DNA of 64,000 bases from Umezawaea beigongshangensis (GCF_016464305.1 NZ_JAEIOJ010000001.1:332685-396684), one strand, 5' to 3'. Counted from the first letter of the stretch, positions 38,117 through 50,381 are shown. The notes: a model not told the origin generated them from the sequence alone. Made by a program: numbers and translations.

Positions 38117-38920
38117 CTACACCTTGCGGCCGACTCCGGCGTAGGCGCTGATGGGCGGTTCGTCGGAGTCCGGCCGCCACTCCGACAGCGGCACCACACC
38201 CGGCGGCACCAGGTCCAGCCCGGTGAAGAGCTCGGCGATCTCGGCCCTGCTCCGCATGACGAGGGGGCTGTCGGTCCGCTGGTAGATCTGCTGGACCGCC
38301 TCCGCGTCGGGCACCTCGTCCACCGCGATGCCCTCCAGGCTGCCGTGGGAGATCACCAGGTGGCTGCCGGGCACGACCGCGGACAGGTAGGAGTCGACCA
38401 GGTCCCGGGGCGCGTCGGAATCGGCCACGAAGTGCAGCACGGCGACGAGCAGCACCCCGACGGGCTGCGAGAGGTCGAGCAGTTCGCGCACCTCGGGGTC
38501 GGCCAGGACGGTGTCGGGCGAGCGCAGGTCCCCCTGCACGGCGACCGTCCGCGGCTCGTCGGCGAGCAGCGCCGTGCTGTGCGCGACGGCGACGGGCTCG
38601 ACGTCGACGTAGGCGACCCGGCACGCGGGGTTCACGGCCCTGGCGACCTCGTGGACGCTGCCCACGGTCGGGATGCCGGAACCCAGGTCGAGGAACTGCT
38701 CGACGCCCTGCTCGGCGAGGTGGTGGACGGCTCGGCGCAGGAACGACCGGTTCGCGCGGGCGGCGGCGGCCATGCCGGGGTAGATCCGCGCCACGGCGTC
38801 CGCGGCGCGGCGGTCCACCTCGAAGTTGTGCGAGCCGCCGAGGTAGTGGTCGTACATGCGCGCGACGCTCGGCCGATCCAGGTCGATCGACGACGGCGCC
38901 CACTCCGGTCGCTCCACCAC
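38117..38920 (-). CDS. DUF574-type SAM methyltransferase
   Basis: A 267-residue SAM-dependent methyltransferase of the DUF574/Methyltransf_19 family, abundant in actinobacteria. Opening ARMYDHYLGGSHNFEVDR, SAM motif FLDLGSGIPTVGSVHE and AVLHFVAD are typical. Substrates are largely unknown. GTG 38920 is preceded by GGAGGTG. The 166 bases to the next minus-strand gene contain twin CGATCG hexamers (38075-38088) but no gene. Confidence 0.85.
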   Translation of the reverse strand: MVERPEWAPSSIDLDRPSVARMYDHYLGGSHNFEVDRRAADAVARIYPGMAAAARANRSFLRRAVHHLAEQGVEQFLDLGSGIPTVGSVHEVARAVNPACRVAYVDVEPVAVAHSTALLADEPRTVAVQGDLRSPDTVLADPEVRELLDLSQPVGVLLVAVLHFVADSDAPRDLVDSYLSAVVPGSHLVISHGSLEGIAVDEVPDAEAVQQIYQRTDSPLVMRSRAEIAELFTGLDLVPPGVVPLSEWRPDSDEPPISAYAGVGRKV

Positions 38921-39139
38921 GTGCCCCCCACCTCCGCCGACCACCGGACGACGAGCATCCTCTCGTCGCGCCCGACCAGCGGGCACCGCCAGAAGTACCA
39001 GCACCCCGGCTCGCCGGCACCGCCGGGACCGTCCGGCGCCCTCGTCCCGGTGCCGTCACGCGCGCGCCCCGCACCGGTTCCACCGGGTCCTCCCGCGCCG
39101 CCGCGGCCCGGTGGGGCGGTGCTCGCTCAGAGCGAACGC

Positions 39140-39160
39140 GCGGGGGAAACAAACCCCCGC
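39140..39160. terminator. 7-bp GC hairpin upstream of lon
   Basis: GCGGGGG and CCCCCGC around a 7-base A-rich loop (AAACAAA), 8 bases before the HAIR-like site. Insulator or regulatory hairpin in the lon promoter region. Confidence 0.4.
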
Positions 39161-39168
39161 TGAACTTG

Positions 39169-39189
39169 GTTGAGCCGTACAGACTCAAC
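39169..39189 (+). promoter_or_regulatory. lon: HAIR-like operator (HspR) before lon
   Basis: GTTGAGC-N7-ACTCAAC fits the HAIR consensus CTTGAGT-N7-ACTCAAG except at outer bases and one inner base. HspR binds HAIR sites before lon, clpB and dnaK in Streptomyces. The site lies 17 bases before the lon start, so it likely overlaps the promoter. No hspR gene is in this window. Confidence 0.65.
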
Positions 39190-39205
39190 TGTGGAGGGTG
39201 ATCTG

Positions 39206-41575
<2,370 letters not shown>

Positions 41576-41640
41576 CGCGACAGCGGTGGTCGGAGGGGAG
41601 TCCCGGCGCGGGGCTCCCCCCTCCGACCACCGCTGTCGCG
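41576..41640. terminator. 23-bp perfect inverted repeat after lon
   Basis: Arms at 41576-41598 and 41618-41640 pair perfectly over 23 bases around a 19-base GC-rich loop, starting one base after the lon stop. This is longer than an ordinary terminator; there is no T-run. It would block read-through and protect the lon mRNA 3' end. Confidence 0.75.
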
Positions 41641-41738
41641 AACGGGAGCCGGGCCGCCCGTCCTCACCCGGAACCTGCGCCCCCTCCGGTGCGGGGCTAG
41701 GGTCGTGGCCGTCCCGCGAGATCACCCGTGGAGGGATC

Positions 41739-42266
41739 ATGAGCCTCGAACGACCCGTCGCTCCCGACCCGTACTCGCTGCTGCCGTCCGTGCCCTCGTT
41801 CGCGCTGACGTCGACCGACGTCCGCGACGGCGGACAGCTGGGGCGGGCGCAGGTCTTCGAGGGCGGGAACACCTCTCCGCAGCTGAGCTGGGAGGGCTTC
41901 CCCGAGGGGACGAAGAGCTTCGTCGTCACCTGCTACGACCCGGACGCCCCGACGCCGTCCGGCTTCTGGCACTGGGTCGCGGTGAACCTGCCCGTCGGCA
42001 CCACCGAGCTGCCCGCCGGTGCGGGTGCGGGCGACGAGTCCCTGCCGGGCGCGGCCTTCCACGTGCGCAACGACTACGGCACCCGCGCGTTCGGCGGTGC
42101 CGCGCCGCCGCCCGGCGACCACCCGCACCGCTACTACTTCGCGGTGCACGCCGTGGACGTGGAGGCGCTGGACGTGGACGGCGACGCCTCGCCCGCCGTG
42201 GTGAGCTTCACCCTCGCCTTCCACACGCTCGCCCGCGCGCTGCTGGTCGGCACCCACGCGCGCTGA
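41739..42266 (+). CDS. PEBP (YbhB/YbcL) family protein
   Basis: A 175-residue phosphatidylethanolamine-binding-protein family member. The anion-binding pocket residues of [13 protein letters not shown] and the [11 protein letters not shown] segment (GxHR-like) are conserved. Bacterial members have no firm function. No signal peptide, so cytoplasmic. ATG 41739 follows GGAGGG. Confidence 0.9.
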   Translation: MSLERPVAPDPYSLLPSVPSFALTSTDVRDGGQLGRAQVFEGGNTSPQLSWEGFPEGTKSFVVTCYDPDAPTPSGFWHWVAVNLPVGTTELPAGAGAGDESLPGAAFHVRNDYGTRAFGGAAPPPGDHPHRYYFAVHAVDVEALDVDGDASPAVVSFTLAFHTLARALLVGTHAR

Positions 42267-42350
42267 AACCACCCGCGAGAACGGGAATTGCGACGCCGTT
42301 CCGCCCGTTGGTCGAGGAGAGGACTCTCAACCGACAGGCGGGACGGCACC

Positions 42351-43727
42351 GTGGGCAAGCACTTCGACCTCGTGATCATCGGCACCGGTTCGGGGAACTC
42401 GATCCTCGACGAGCGGTTCGCCGGGTGGAAGGTCGCGATGGTGGAGAAGGGCGTCTTCGGCGGCACCTGCCTCAACGTCGGGTGCATCCCGACGAAGATG
42501 TTCGTGCACGCGGCCGACCTCGCGTCCACGCCCGCCGCGAGCGCGCGGCTCGGCGTCGACTCCCACCTCGACGGGGTGCGCTGGACGGACGTGCGGGACC
42601 GGATCTTCGGCCGCATCGACCCGATCGCCGAGGGCGGGCGCCGCTGGCGTGCCGAGGAGAACGCGAACGTGACGGTCTACGAGGGCACGGCGCGGTTCAC
42701 CGGCCCCAAGACCCTGGACACGGGCACCGGCGAGACCATCACCGCCGACCGGTTCGTGCTGGCCGCGGGCAGCCGCCCGATCGCGCCGGACGTCGCGGAC
42801 CTGGAGACGGTCGACCACCACACCAGCGACACGATCATGCGGCTCGACGAGCTGCCGAAGCGTCTGCTGATCCTGGGCAGCGGGTTCGTCGCGACCGAGT
42901 TCGCGCACGTGTTCTCGTCGTTCGGCGTGGCCGTCACGGTGATCGCGCGCTCGGACCTGCTCCTGCGCTCCGAGGACCGCGAGATCGCCGAGCGCTTCAC
43001 CTCGATCGCCTCGGGCAAGTGGGACGTGCGGTTGCGCCGCAAGGCGGTGCGCGCCGAGCGCGTCGACGGCGTGGTGCGGCTGCACCTGGAGGGCCCGGAC
43101 GGCGCGGAGGTCGTGGAGGGCGACGAGCTGCTCGTGGCCGTGGGCCGCCGCCCCAACACGGACCTGCTCGACGCCGCGGCGGCGGGCCTCGACGTCCACC
43201 CCGACGGCCGGATCGTCGTCGACGAGCACCAGCGGACGTCCGTGGAGGGCGTCTACGCCCTGGGCGACATCAGCTCCGAGCACCAGCTCAAGCACGTGGC
43301 CAACCACGAGGCGAAGGTCGTGCAGCACAACCTGCTGCACCCGGACGAGCCGATCGCCTCGGACCACCGCTTCGTGCCGTCGGCCGTGTTCTCCTCGCCG
43401 CAGATCGCCTCCGTCGGGCTCACCGAGGAGCAGGCGGTCGAGCGGGGCGTGCGGTTCGTGTCGGCGAGCCAGGCGTACGCGTCGATCGCCTACGGCTGGG
43501 CGATGGAGGACACGACGGGCTTCGCGAAGCTGCTCGCCGACCCGGAGACGGGTCAGCTGATCGGGGCGCACGTCATCGGCCCGCAGGCGCCGACGGTGAT
43601 CCAGCCGGTGGTGCAGGCGATGAGCTTCGGCCTGGACGCCCGCTCGATGGCGAGGGGCCAGTACTGGATCCACCCGGCCATGCCGGAGCTGATCGAGAAC
43701 GCCCTGCTGAACCTCCCCCTCGACTGA
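42351..43727 (+). CDS. mtr: Mycothione reductase
   Basis: A 458-residue FAD/NADPH disulfide reductase that regenerates mycothiol from mycothione. The FAD motif GTGSGNS, the redox-active pair in GGTCLNVGCIPTK (the two Cys), the NADPH motif GSGFVATEFA and the C-terminal His-Glu (HPAMPELIENALL) are all present. It marks a mycothiol-using actinomycete and corresponds to Rv2855. GTG 42351 start. Confidence 0.96.
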   Translation: MGKHFDLVIIGTGSGNSILDERFAGWKVAMVEKGVFGGTCLNVGCIPTKMFVHAADLASTPAASARLGVDSHLDGVRWTDVRDRIFGRIDPIAEGGRRWRAEENANVTVYEGTARFTGPKTLDTGTGETITADRFVLAAGSRPIAPDVADLETVDHHTSDTIMRLDELPKRLLILGSGFVATEFAHVFSSFGVAVTVIARSDLLLRSEDREIAERFTSIASGKWDVRLRRKAVRAERVDGVVRLHLEGPDGAEVVEGDELLVAVGRRPNTDLLDAAAAGLDVHPDGRIVVDEHQRTSVEGVYALGDISSEHQLKHVANHEAKVVQHNLLHPDEPIASDHRFVPSAVFSSPQIASVGLTEEQAVERGVRFVSASQAYASIAYGWAMEDTTGFAKLLADPETGQLIGAHVIGPQAPTVIQPVVQAMSFGLDARSMARGQYWIHPAMPELIENALLNLPLD

Positions 43728-43737
43728 GGGGCGCACA

Positions 43738-43777
43738 CGACGGCGGCCGTCGCCCGGAGGGGCGGCGGCCGCCGTCG
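43738..43777. terminator. Terminator between mtr and MFS gene
   Basis: A 12-bp perfect stem (CGACGGCGGCCG with CGGCCGCCGTCG) with a further 5-bp inner stem, between two convergent genes; it probably serves both. Confidence 0.8.
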
Positions 43778-43784
43778 CATGCGG

Positions 43785-45101
43785 TCAGACGGTGCGGGGG
43801 CGGGAGGCGATCACACCGAGCCCGGTCAGCGCGAGCACGACCACCAGCAGCAGGAGCACGGACACGGTCCACGCTCCGGTGGCGTCGCGCAGCAGGCCGA
43901 AGGTGAACGGGCCGATCGCGGAGATCAGGTAGCCGACGCTCTGCGCCATCGCGGACAGCCGTGCGGTGTCCGCGCCGGAGACCGTGCGCAGCGAGATGAT
44001 GACCAGGGCCAGCGGGAACATGCCCAGGCCGATGCCGACGAGCACGACCCAGAGGCCGGGGGCGGCGGCGGGGGCGAGCGCCAGTCCCGTCACACCGGCG
44101 GCGGTCAGCGAGCCGAGGGCGAGCACCAGGCCGGTCTGGCTGCTCCAGCGGGTCGCCAGCGGCGGCACGATCAGGCTGACCGGGACGCCCAGCACCATCG
44201 TGACCGCGAGGAGCAGTCCGGCGGTGGTGCGGTCGACCCCGGCGTCGCCGAGGATCTGCGGCAGCCAGCTCATGACGGTGTAGGCGAGCAGGGACTGCAG
44301 GCCGAAGAACACGGTGATGACCCAGGCGAGCCGGCTGCGCAGCATCGAGCGGCGGGGCTCGGCGCGGGTGCCGGGGACGGTGCGGGTGCCGACGCCGTGA
44401 CGGGCCGCGCCGATCCAGACCAGCAGCGCGGCGAGCGACAGCAGCGCCCACGCGCCCACGGCTGCGCGCCACGAGCCGAAGAACGCCTCCAGCGGCGGGG
44501 TGAACGCGGCGCCGAGCGCGCCACCGGCGGCCAGGGCCGCGGTGTAGACGCCGGTGATCAGTCCGACCCTGCCGGGGAAGGAGTCCTTCACCACGACGGG
44601 GATCAGCACGTTGCAGACGGCGATCCCGGCGCAGGCGACGAACGTGCCGCCGAGGACGGCGGCCGGGCCGTCCAGCACCCGGAGCACGAGGCCGAGGGTG
44701 AGCACGGCGAGCGATCCGCCGACCGCGCGGGCCATGCCGAAGCGTCGTCCGAGCCACGGCGAGGCGAACGCGGCGAGGCCGAAGCACAGGGACGGCACGG
44801 CGGTGACGGCGCTGGTCCACGCGGCGGAGACGCCGAGGGAGGAGCGCACGTCGCCGAGGACGGAGGCGAGCCCGGTGACGGCGGGCCGCAGGTTCGTCGC
44901 GGCGAGGGCGACACCGATCGCGAGGAGGGTGCTGCCCACGAGGGCGGCGTGCCGACTGCGGAAGACCGGCTGAACGGCGCCCTCGTTCTGGAGCGCTTCG
45001 GCGGCGAACCCGTGCTCCGAACCCGTCACCGTCGCCACGCGATCGGTGGCAGGCTGAGCGGTCGACGGTGTCGGATTCGGTTCTGTCCGCTGGATCATCA
45101 C
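43785..45101 (-). CDS. MFS transporter, CynX/NimT type
   Basis: A 438-residue major facilitator with twelve predicted membrane segments and an ~50-residue N-terminal cytoplasmic extension. The first segment (LLAIGVALAATNLRPAVTGLASVLGDV) is typical of CynX/NimT (cyanate / 2-nitroimidazole resistance) transporters. Substrate unknown. Starts GTG 45101 then ATG 45098. Divergent from a GntR regulator, which likely controls it. Confidence 0.88.
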   Translation of the reverse strand: MMIQRTEPNPTPSTAQPATDRVATVTGSEHGFAAEALQNEGAVQPVFRSRHAALVGSTLLAIGVALAATNLRPAVTGLASVLGDVRSSLGVSAAWTSAVTAVPSLCFGLAAFASPWLGRRFGMARAVGGSLAVLTLGLVLRVLDGPAAVLGGTFVACAGIAVCNVLIPVVVKDSFPGRVGLITGVYTAALAAGGALGAAFTPPLEAFFGSWRAAVGAWALLSLAALLVWIGAARHGVGTRTVPGTRAEPRRSMLRSRLAWVITVFFGLQSLLAYTVMSWLPQILGDAGVDRTTAGLLLAVTMVLGVPVSLIVPPLATRWSSQTGLVLALGSLTAAGVTGLALAPAAAPGLWVVLVGIGLGMFPLALVIISLRTVSGADTARLSAMAQSVGYLISAIGPFTFGLLRDATGAWTVSVLLLLVVVLALTGLGVIASRPRTV

Positions 45102-45109
45102 CGGGCTAC

Positions 45110-45120
45110 TGTCGCAGACA
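45110..45120. promoter_or_regulatory. Palindrome between MFS and GntR genes
   Basis: TGTC-GCA-GACA in the 47-base gap between the divergent starts; GT...AC symmetry fits GntR/FadR-family operators. Confidence 0.4.
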
Positions 45121-45148
45121 TAGGATGTTCGGATGAAGGGATGCCGCT

Positions 45149-45826
45149 GTGCCGTTGGCCACTACTCGGCGCGCAGGGCTGGTCGACCAGGTGATCGAGC
45201 AGATGCGAGCCGCGATCACGGGCGGTGAGTGGCCGGTGGGACAGCGCATCCCACCGGAGCCGGAACTGGTCACCGCGCTCGGCGTGGGTCGTAACACCGT
45301 GCGCGAGGCCGTCCGCGCGCTCTCGCACGCGGGCCTGCTGGAGGTCCGTCAGGGCGACGGCACCTTCGTGCGCGCCACCAGCGAGATCTCCGGCGCGGTC
45401 AGGCGGATGTGCGGCACCGAGCTGCGCGACGTGCTCCAGGTCCGCCGCACGCTGGAGGTCGAGGGCGCCCGGCTCGCCGCCCAGCACCGCACCGACGACG
45501 ACCTCGCCCGGCTGGGCGCGCTGCTCACCGCCCGCGACTCCGCGCTCGACGACGAGCGCTGGGACGACCTGGTCGAGCACGACACGGCGTTCCACGTGCT
45601 GCTCGTGCAGTGCTCGCACAACGCGCTGCTGGCGGAGCTGTACCAGGGCCTCACCGAGGCGGTGCGGGCCAGCATCACCGCCACCGTCGAGACCACCAAC
45701 GCCGCCCACCACGTGTCCCACACCCCGCTGCTGGACGCGGTGCGCGACCGCGACGCGGAGCGGGCCGCCGTGGAGGCGGGCGGCTTCCTGGAGGAACTGC
45801 TGGAACGGCACTCCGAGCGGGGCTGA
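45149..45826 (+). CDS. FadR-subfamily GntR regulator
   Basis: A 225-residue GntR regulator. The N-terminal winged helix has VGRNTVREAVRALSHAGLLEVRQGDGTFV; the C-terminal FCD ligand-binding domain has the metal-site His/Asp pattern (EHDTAFHVLL). It likely responds to a small acid and controls the adjacent divergent MFS gene. GTG start with GAAGGG upstream. Confidence 0.92.
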   Translation: MPLATTRRAGLVDQVIEQMRAAITGGEWPVGQRIPPEPELVTALGVGRNTVREAVRALSHAGLLEVRQGDGTFVRATSEISGAVRRMCGTELRDVLQVRRTLEVEGARLAAQHRTDDDLARLGALLTARDSALDDERWDDLVEHDTAFHVLLVQCSHNALLAELYQGLTEAVRASITATVETTNAAHHVSHTPLLDAVRDRDAERAAVEAGGFLEELLERHSERG

Positions 45827-45886
45827 CCGCCCGCACCGAGCGGACAGCGGTCAGGAGGCGACCGCGGTCCCCCCTACGCTCGTGCG

Positions 45887-46993
45887 GTGACGACGCAGGT
45901 GCTGACCACGCGGGTGCTCAACCGGACGCTGCTGCGGCGGCAACTGCTGCTGGAGCGCCGGGACGTGCCGGTCGGTGACGCCGTGGAGCTGCTCGTCGGG
46001 CTCCAGGCGCAGACGACGAACTCGCCGTACCTGGCGCTGTGGTCGCGGCTGCGCGACTTCGCCCCCGACGCGCTGAGCGAGCTGCTCCTGAACCGCACGG
46101 CGGTGCGCACCCACCTGATGCGCGGCACGCTGCACCTCGTCTCGGCGGCGGACCTGGCACGTCTGCGGCCGGTGCTGCAACCCGTGCTCACGGCCGCGCT
46201 GCGCGCGGTGCACGCCCGCGGGTTCCCGGACGTCGACCTCGACGAGTACGTGGCCGCCGCGCGCGAGCTGGCGACCACCGGCGGCCGGACCGCCGCCGAG
46301 TTCGGCGAGCACGCGCACGCCCGGTGGCCCGGCCACGACGCGCGCCGCCTGAGCACCGCGCTCCCCTTCGCCGTTCCGCTCGTGCAGACCCCGCCGCGCG
46401 GCGTGTGGGGTCGCGGCGGGCGGGTGGCGTGGACCCCCGCGGCGCACTGGCTCGGGACCGACGTCCCGGACGAGGGCGACACCGGGGCGGTGATCTCGCG
46501 CTACCTGGCGGTGTTCGGCCCCGCGACGGTCGCGGACGTCGGGCGGTGGTCGCGGCTGACCGGACTGCGCGAGCACGTCGAGGAGATGAGGCCCGCCCTG
46601 CGCGTCTTCCGGGACGAGCGGGGCCGCGAGCTGCTCGACGTGCCCGACGGGCCGATCGAGGACGCCGACGCGCCCGCCCCGCCGCGCTTCCTGCCGGAGT
46701 TCGACAACGTGCTGCTCTCGCACGCCGACCGCACCCGGATCGTGTCCGACGAGCACCGCGCGATCTGGGGAGCGGGCAAGAACGGGCTGTTCCCCGCGTC
46801 GTTCCTCGTCGACGGGTTCCTGCGCGGCGCGTGGCGGGTGGAGCGGGACCGGGACGTCGCGACGCTGGTGCTCACGCCGTGGAGCGCGCTGTCCGCGCCG
46901 CACGAGGCGGCGCTGCGCGAGGAGGGCGCGCGGCTGCTGCGCTTCACGGCGCCGGACGCGGAGCACGCGATGCGCGTCACGCCGTGTCCCTGA
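45887..46993 (+). CDS. Winged-helix DNA-binding domain (HTH_42) protein
   Basis: A 368-residue member of the HTH_42 (DUF1006-like) family, related to proteins such as E. coli YcaQ (AlkX), a DNA glycosylase acting on crosslinks. Segments LVGLQAQTTNSPYLALWSRL, LMRGTLHLVSAADL, RFLPEFDNVLLSHADRTRI and a C-terminal HAM-like tail match the group. Activity not shown. The GTG start is at 45887; its end overlaps the LysR gene by 17 bases. Confidence 0.83.
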   Translation: MTTQVLTTRVLNRTLLRRQLLLERRDVPVGDAVELLVGLQAQTTNSPYLALWSRLRDFAPDALSELLLNRTAVRTHLMRGTLHLVSAADLARLRPVLQPVLTAALRAVHARGFPDVDLDEYVAAARELATTGGRTAAEFGEHAHARWPGHDARRLSTALPFAVPLVQTPPRGVWGRGGRVAWTPAAHWLGTDVPDEGDTGAVISRYLAVFGPATVADVGRWSRLTGLREHVEEMRPALRVFRDERGRELLDVPDGPIEDADAPAPPRFLPEFDNVLLSHADRTRIVSDEHRAIWGAGKNGLFPASFLVDGFLRGAWRVERDRDVATLVLTPWSALSAPHEAALREEGARLLRFTAPDAEHAMRVTPCP

Positions 46994-47885
46994 TGTCCCA
47001 GCAGGAGCGCAGCGCGCCCAGCACGGCCGTGATCGCCGGGCGGCGGCTCGCGCGGGAGCGCCAGATCGCGAACACCCGGCGGGTCGGCGTGGGACGCAGC
47101 GGCACGACCCGCACGCTCGGCGGCAGCGCACCGCGCCCGAGCCGGGGCAGCAGGCCGACGCCGACGCCGCGCGCCAGCAGCGCGAGCTGCGTCTGGTACT
47201 CGCCCACCCGGTGGGCGAGGTCGGGTTCGACGCCCACCTCGCGGAAGGTGTTCATCAGCCAGCTGTGGCAGACCGTGCCGGGCGGCTGGCACACCCAGCG
47301 CTCGCCCGCGAGGTCGGTGGGTGTGAGTTCGGCGCGGTCGGCCAGCCGGTGCGTCACCGGCAGCACCAGTTCGGCGACGTCCTCACCGATCTCGCGCCGG
47401 CACAGCGACTCCGGCGCGGCCAGCGGCGCGTTGTGCCAGTCGTGCACGACCGCCAGGTCCAGCTCTCCCCTGGCCACCGCCTCGATCGCCTCCGGCGGGT
47501 CGATCTCGACCGTGCGCAGGTCCAGCGCGGGGTGACCGGTGGCCAGTTCCACGAGCACGCTGGGCAGCAGGCCGCGCGCCGCCGTGGCGAAGGCGCCGAT
47601 GGACAGCTCCCCCACGGCCGCGCCGCGCTGCTCCTCCAGGGTGACCTCCGCCTCCTCCACGAGGGCCAGCACCTCACCGGCGGTGCGCGCGAGCTGGAAC
47701 GCCGCGTCGGTCAGGGCCACGCCTCGGCCGCGCCGCTCCAGCAGGGTCGTGCGGGTCTCCCGCTCCAGCTTGGCGATCTGCTGCGACACGGCGGAGGGGG
47801 TGAACCCGAGTGCCGACGCCGCCGCGCCGACCGATCCGTGCGACGCGACCGCGTGCAGCGCGCGCAACCTGCCGAGATCAAGCAT
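46977..47885 (-). CDS. LysR-type regulator
   Basis: A 302-residue LysR regulator with the N-terminal helix-turn-helix (GSVGAAASALGFTPSAVSQQIAKLER) and a periplasmic-binding-like effector domain. Divergent from the EamA transporter gene 72 bases away; control of that gene is likely. A GTGAA-N6-TTCAC palindrome lies between them. Confidence 0.93.
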   Translation of the reverse strand: MLDLGRLRALHAVASHGSVGAAASALGFTPSAVSQQIAKLERETRTTLLERRGRGVALTDAAFQLARTAGEVLALVEEAEVTLEEQRGAAVGELSIGAFATAARGLLPSVLVELATGHPALDLRTVEIDPPEAIEAVARGELDLAVVHDWHNAPLAAPESLCRREIGEDVAELVLPVTHRLADRAELTPTDLAGERWVCQPPGTVCHSWLMNTFREVGVEPDLAHRVGEYQTQLALLARGVGVGLLPRLGRGALPPSVRVVPLRPTPTRRVFAIWRSRASRRPAITAVLGALRSCWDIRDTA

Positions 47886-47906
47886 GAAGCGATCCTAAAC
47901 CCGACG

Positions 47907-47922
47907 GTGAAGAACCTTTCAC
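47907..47922. promoter_or_regulatory. Palindrome in LysR-EamA gap
   Basis: GTGAA-N6-TTCAC in the 72-base, relatively AT-rich gap between the divergent genes; a candidate LysR or operator site. Confidence 0.45.
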
Positions 47923-47957
47923 TGGTGCTAAACGATTCCACTTCGCAGACTCCTCTC

Positions 47958-48869
47958 GTGAAACCTCGTCACGCCGCCCTCGCGGTCGCCGTCGCCGCCG
48001 TGTGGGGCGTTGCCTTCGTCATGATCGAAGTGGGTCTGCGCAGCTTCCCGCCCCTGCTGTTCTCCTGCCTGCGCTTCGCCGTCGCCGCCGTGCCCGCGCT
48101 GCTGTTCCTCGGCGGTCCCCGCGTCGCCTGGCGCTGGGTGTTCGCCGTCGGGCTGGTGCTGGGCGTGGCCAAGTTCGGCCTGGAGTTCACCAGCATGAGC
48201 ACCGGGATGCCCGCCGGGCTGTCGTCGCTGGTGCTCCAGTGCCAGGTGATCTTCACCGTGCTGATCGCGACCGTCGTGCTGCGGGAACGCCCCCGCCCCG
48301 CCCAGGTCGGCGGCATCGCCGTCGCCGCGGTGGGCATCGCGCTCATCGCCGTGGACCACGGCCTGCACGGGCCGTTCACCGCGTTCGGCCTGATGATCGC
48401 CGCAGGAGCCTGCTGGGGGCTCTCCAACGTCATCACCCGGTACGCGAGCCCGCCGGACGCGTTGCGGTTCGTGGTGTGGGTCAGCGCTGTCGCGGTGCTG
48501 CCGCTGCTCGCGCTCTCGCTCCTGGTCGAGGGGCCCGGCGCGATCGTCGTGGCGCTGAGCTCGCTGAGCTGGACCGGCGCGTCGGCCGTGGCCTACGTCG
48601 CGTGGGGCGCGACGCTGTTCGGGTTCGGCGCGTGGGGGTTCCTGCTGCGCACCTACGACACGGGCACGGTCGCGCCGTTCTCCCTGCTGGTGCCGGTGAC
48701 CGGGATGCTGTCGGCGTGGCTGGTGCTCGGCGAGGCGCTGACCCCGCTGCGCTGCGCCGCCGGTGCGCTGATCGTCGCGGGCACGGCGGCGACGGTCCTC
48801 ACACCGCGGGCGGCGCACCGGGTGGCAGCACCCGCAGCCCCCGAGGCGCACCCCGTTCCAGCAGCCTGA
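47958..48869 (+). CDS. EamA-family (DMT) transporter
   Basis: A 303-residue drug/metabolite transporter with ten predicted membrane segments in two EamA repeats ([36 protein letters not shown]). YdeD/RhtA-like exporters of amino acids or metabolites look similar. GTG 47958. Its last 71 bases overlap the end of cobQ on the other strand, an unusually long convergent coding overlap. Confidence 0.9.
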   Translation: MKPRHAALAVAVAAVWGVAFVMIEVGLRSFPPLLFSCLRFAVAAVPALLFLGGPRVAWRWVFAVGLVLGVAKFGLEFTSMSTGMPAGLSSLVLQCQVIFTVLIATVVLRERPRPAQVGGIAVAAVGIALIAVDHGLHGPFTAFGLMIAAGACWGLSNVITRYASPPDALRFVVWVSAVAVLPLLALSLLVEGPGAIVVALSSLSWTGASAVAYVAWGATLFGFGAWGFLLRTYDTGTVAPFSLLVPVTGMLSAWLVLGEALTPLRCAAGALIVAGTAATVLTPRAAHRVAAPAAPEAHPVPAA

Positions 48870-50334
48870 GCAGTGCGCCCGTGTCCAGGTGCTCGGCCAC
48901 CAGGTCGCCGAGCAGGTCGAGCTGCGCGGCGCGGGCCGCGGCGAAGCTGACGTCCCCGGCGGGGCGGAAGCCGTCGCGCCCGGCGCGCAGCGCGGCCCAG
49001 CGCAGGAACTCCGCGCGGAAGCCGTCGTTCTCCAGCACGCCGTGCCAGTGCGTGCCGGCCACGTGGTCGGTCAGCGCGCCCTCGCCGCCGCCCTCCGCCA
49101 GCGTCAGCAGGGGCGCGAGCCCGTCGTCGCGGCGCACCACGCGCCCGTGGTGGATCTCGTAGCCGGTGACGGGCTCGCCGAAGCCGGTGCCGGTCGGGTG
49201 GTGCAGCACCTTGTCCGGCTCGAACCGCACGTCCACGCCCAGCAGCCCCAGGCCCCTCACCTCGCCCGCGCGGGACTCGACCGCGTCGTCGATCCGCTCG
49301 CCGAGCATCTGGAAACCGCCGCACACCCCGAGCACCGGCAGCCCGCGCGCGACGTGCGCCACGACCGCGTCGGCCAGGCCGGTGGACCGCAGCCACGCCA
49401 GGTCCTCGACGGTGGCCTTGGAACCGGGCAGCACCACCAGGTCGGCGTCGGCCAGCCGCGACGGTTCGGTCACGAACCGCACCGACACGCCCGGCTCGCA
49501 GGCCAGCGCCTCCACGTCGGTGGCGTTGGAGATGCGCGGCAGCCGCACCACGGCCACCCGCAGCCACTGCTCGCCCACCGGGGGCAGCGGACGCCCGACG
49601 ACGCCGTCCGCGGTGTAGGACAGCGAGTCCTCCGCGTCGAGCCACAGCTCCTCCCGCCACGGCAGCACGCCGTGCACCGGACGGCCGGTGAGCGCCTCGA
49701 TCTGCCGCAGTCCCGGCGCGAGCAGGGCGGGGTCACCGCGGAACTTGTTGATCACGAAACCGCAGATCAGGGCCTGGTCGGCGGCGTCGAGCAGCGCCAG
49801 CGTGCCGAACAGGTGCGCGAACACGCCACCCCGGTCGATGTCGCCGACGACGATCACCGGCAGCCCGGCCGCCACGGCGAGGCCCATGTTCGCGATGTCG
49901 TTCGCGCGCAGGTTGATCTCGGCCGGCGACCCGGCCCCCTCGCAGATCACGACCTCGTGGTCCGCGCGCAGGTCGTCCAGGGTCGTGAGGACCGTGCGGA
50001 ACAGCTCGGCCTTGCGCTCCCGGTAGGACAGCGCCGACACCTCGCCGATCGCGCGCCCCAGCACGACGACCTGCGAACTGCGGTCACCACCCGGCTTGAG
50101 CAGCACGGGGTTGAACCGGACGCTCGGCTCCAGGCCGCACGCCGCGGCCTGCACCGCCTGAGCGCGGCCGATCTCCCCGCCGTCGTGCGTCACGACCGAG
50201 TTGTTGGACATGTTCTGCGCCTTGAAGGGCGCGACCCGGACCCCCCTGCGCGCCAGCCAGCGGCAGATGCCGGCCACCAGGACGCTCTTGCCCGCGTCCG
50301 AGGTGGTTCCGGCGACCAGCAGTGCTCCGCCCAC
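48799..50334 (-). CDS. cobQ: Cobyric acid synthase CobQ
   Basis: A 511-residue glutamine-dependent amidase adding amides to b, d, e and g carboxylates of adenosylcobyrinic diamide. The P-loop-like GTTSDAGKS lies near the start and [10 protein letters not shown] in the ATPase domain; the amidotransferase Cys is in [11 protein letters not shown]. It is separate from the main cobalamin operon, with no riboswitch in the 47 bases upstream. The last 23 codons overlap the EamA gene. Confidence 0.96.
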   Translation of the reverse strand: MGGALLVAGTTSDAGKSVLVAGICRWLARRGVRVAPFKAQNMSNNSVVTHDGGEIGRAQAVQAAACGLEPSVRFNPVLLKPGGDRSSQVVVLGRAIGEVSALSYRERKAELFRTVLTTLDDLRADHEVVICEGAGSPAEINLRANDIANMGLAVAAGLPVIVVGDIDRGGVFAHLFGTLALLDAADQALICGFVINKFRGDPALLAPGLRQIEALTGRPVHGVLPWREELWLDAEDSLSYTADGVVGRPLPPVGEQWLRVAVVRLPRISNATDVEALACEPGVSVRFVTEPSRLADADLVVLPGSKATVEDLAWLRSTGLADAVVAHVARGLPVLGVCGGFQMLGERIDDAVESRAGEVRGLGLLGVDVRFEPDKVLHHPTGTGFGEPVTGYEIHHGRVVRRDDGLAPLLTLAEGGGEGALTDHVAGTHWHGVLENDGFRAEFLRWAALRAGRDGFRPAGDVSFAAARAAQLDLLGDLVAEHLDTGALLRLLERGAPRGLRVLPPGAPPAV

Positions 50335-50381
50335 GACCGAAGTCCTCCTCCCGCCCGCTCCCGGCTGCCATCATCCAGGTC

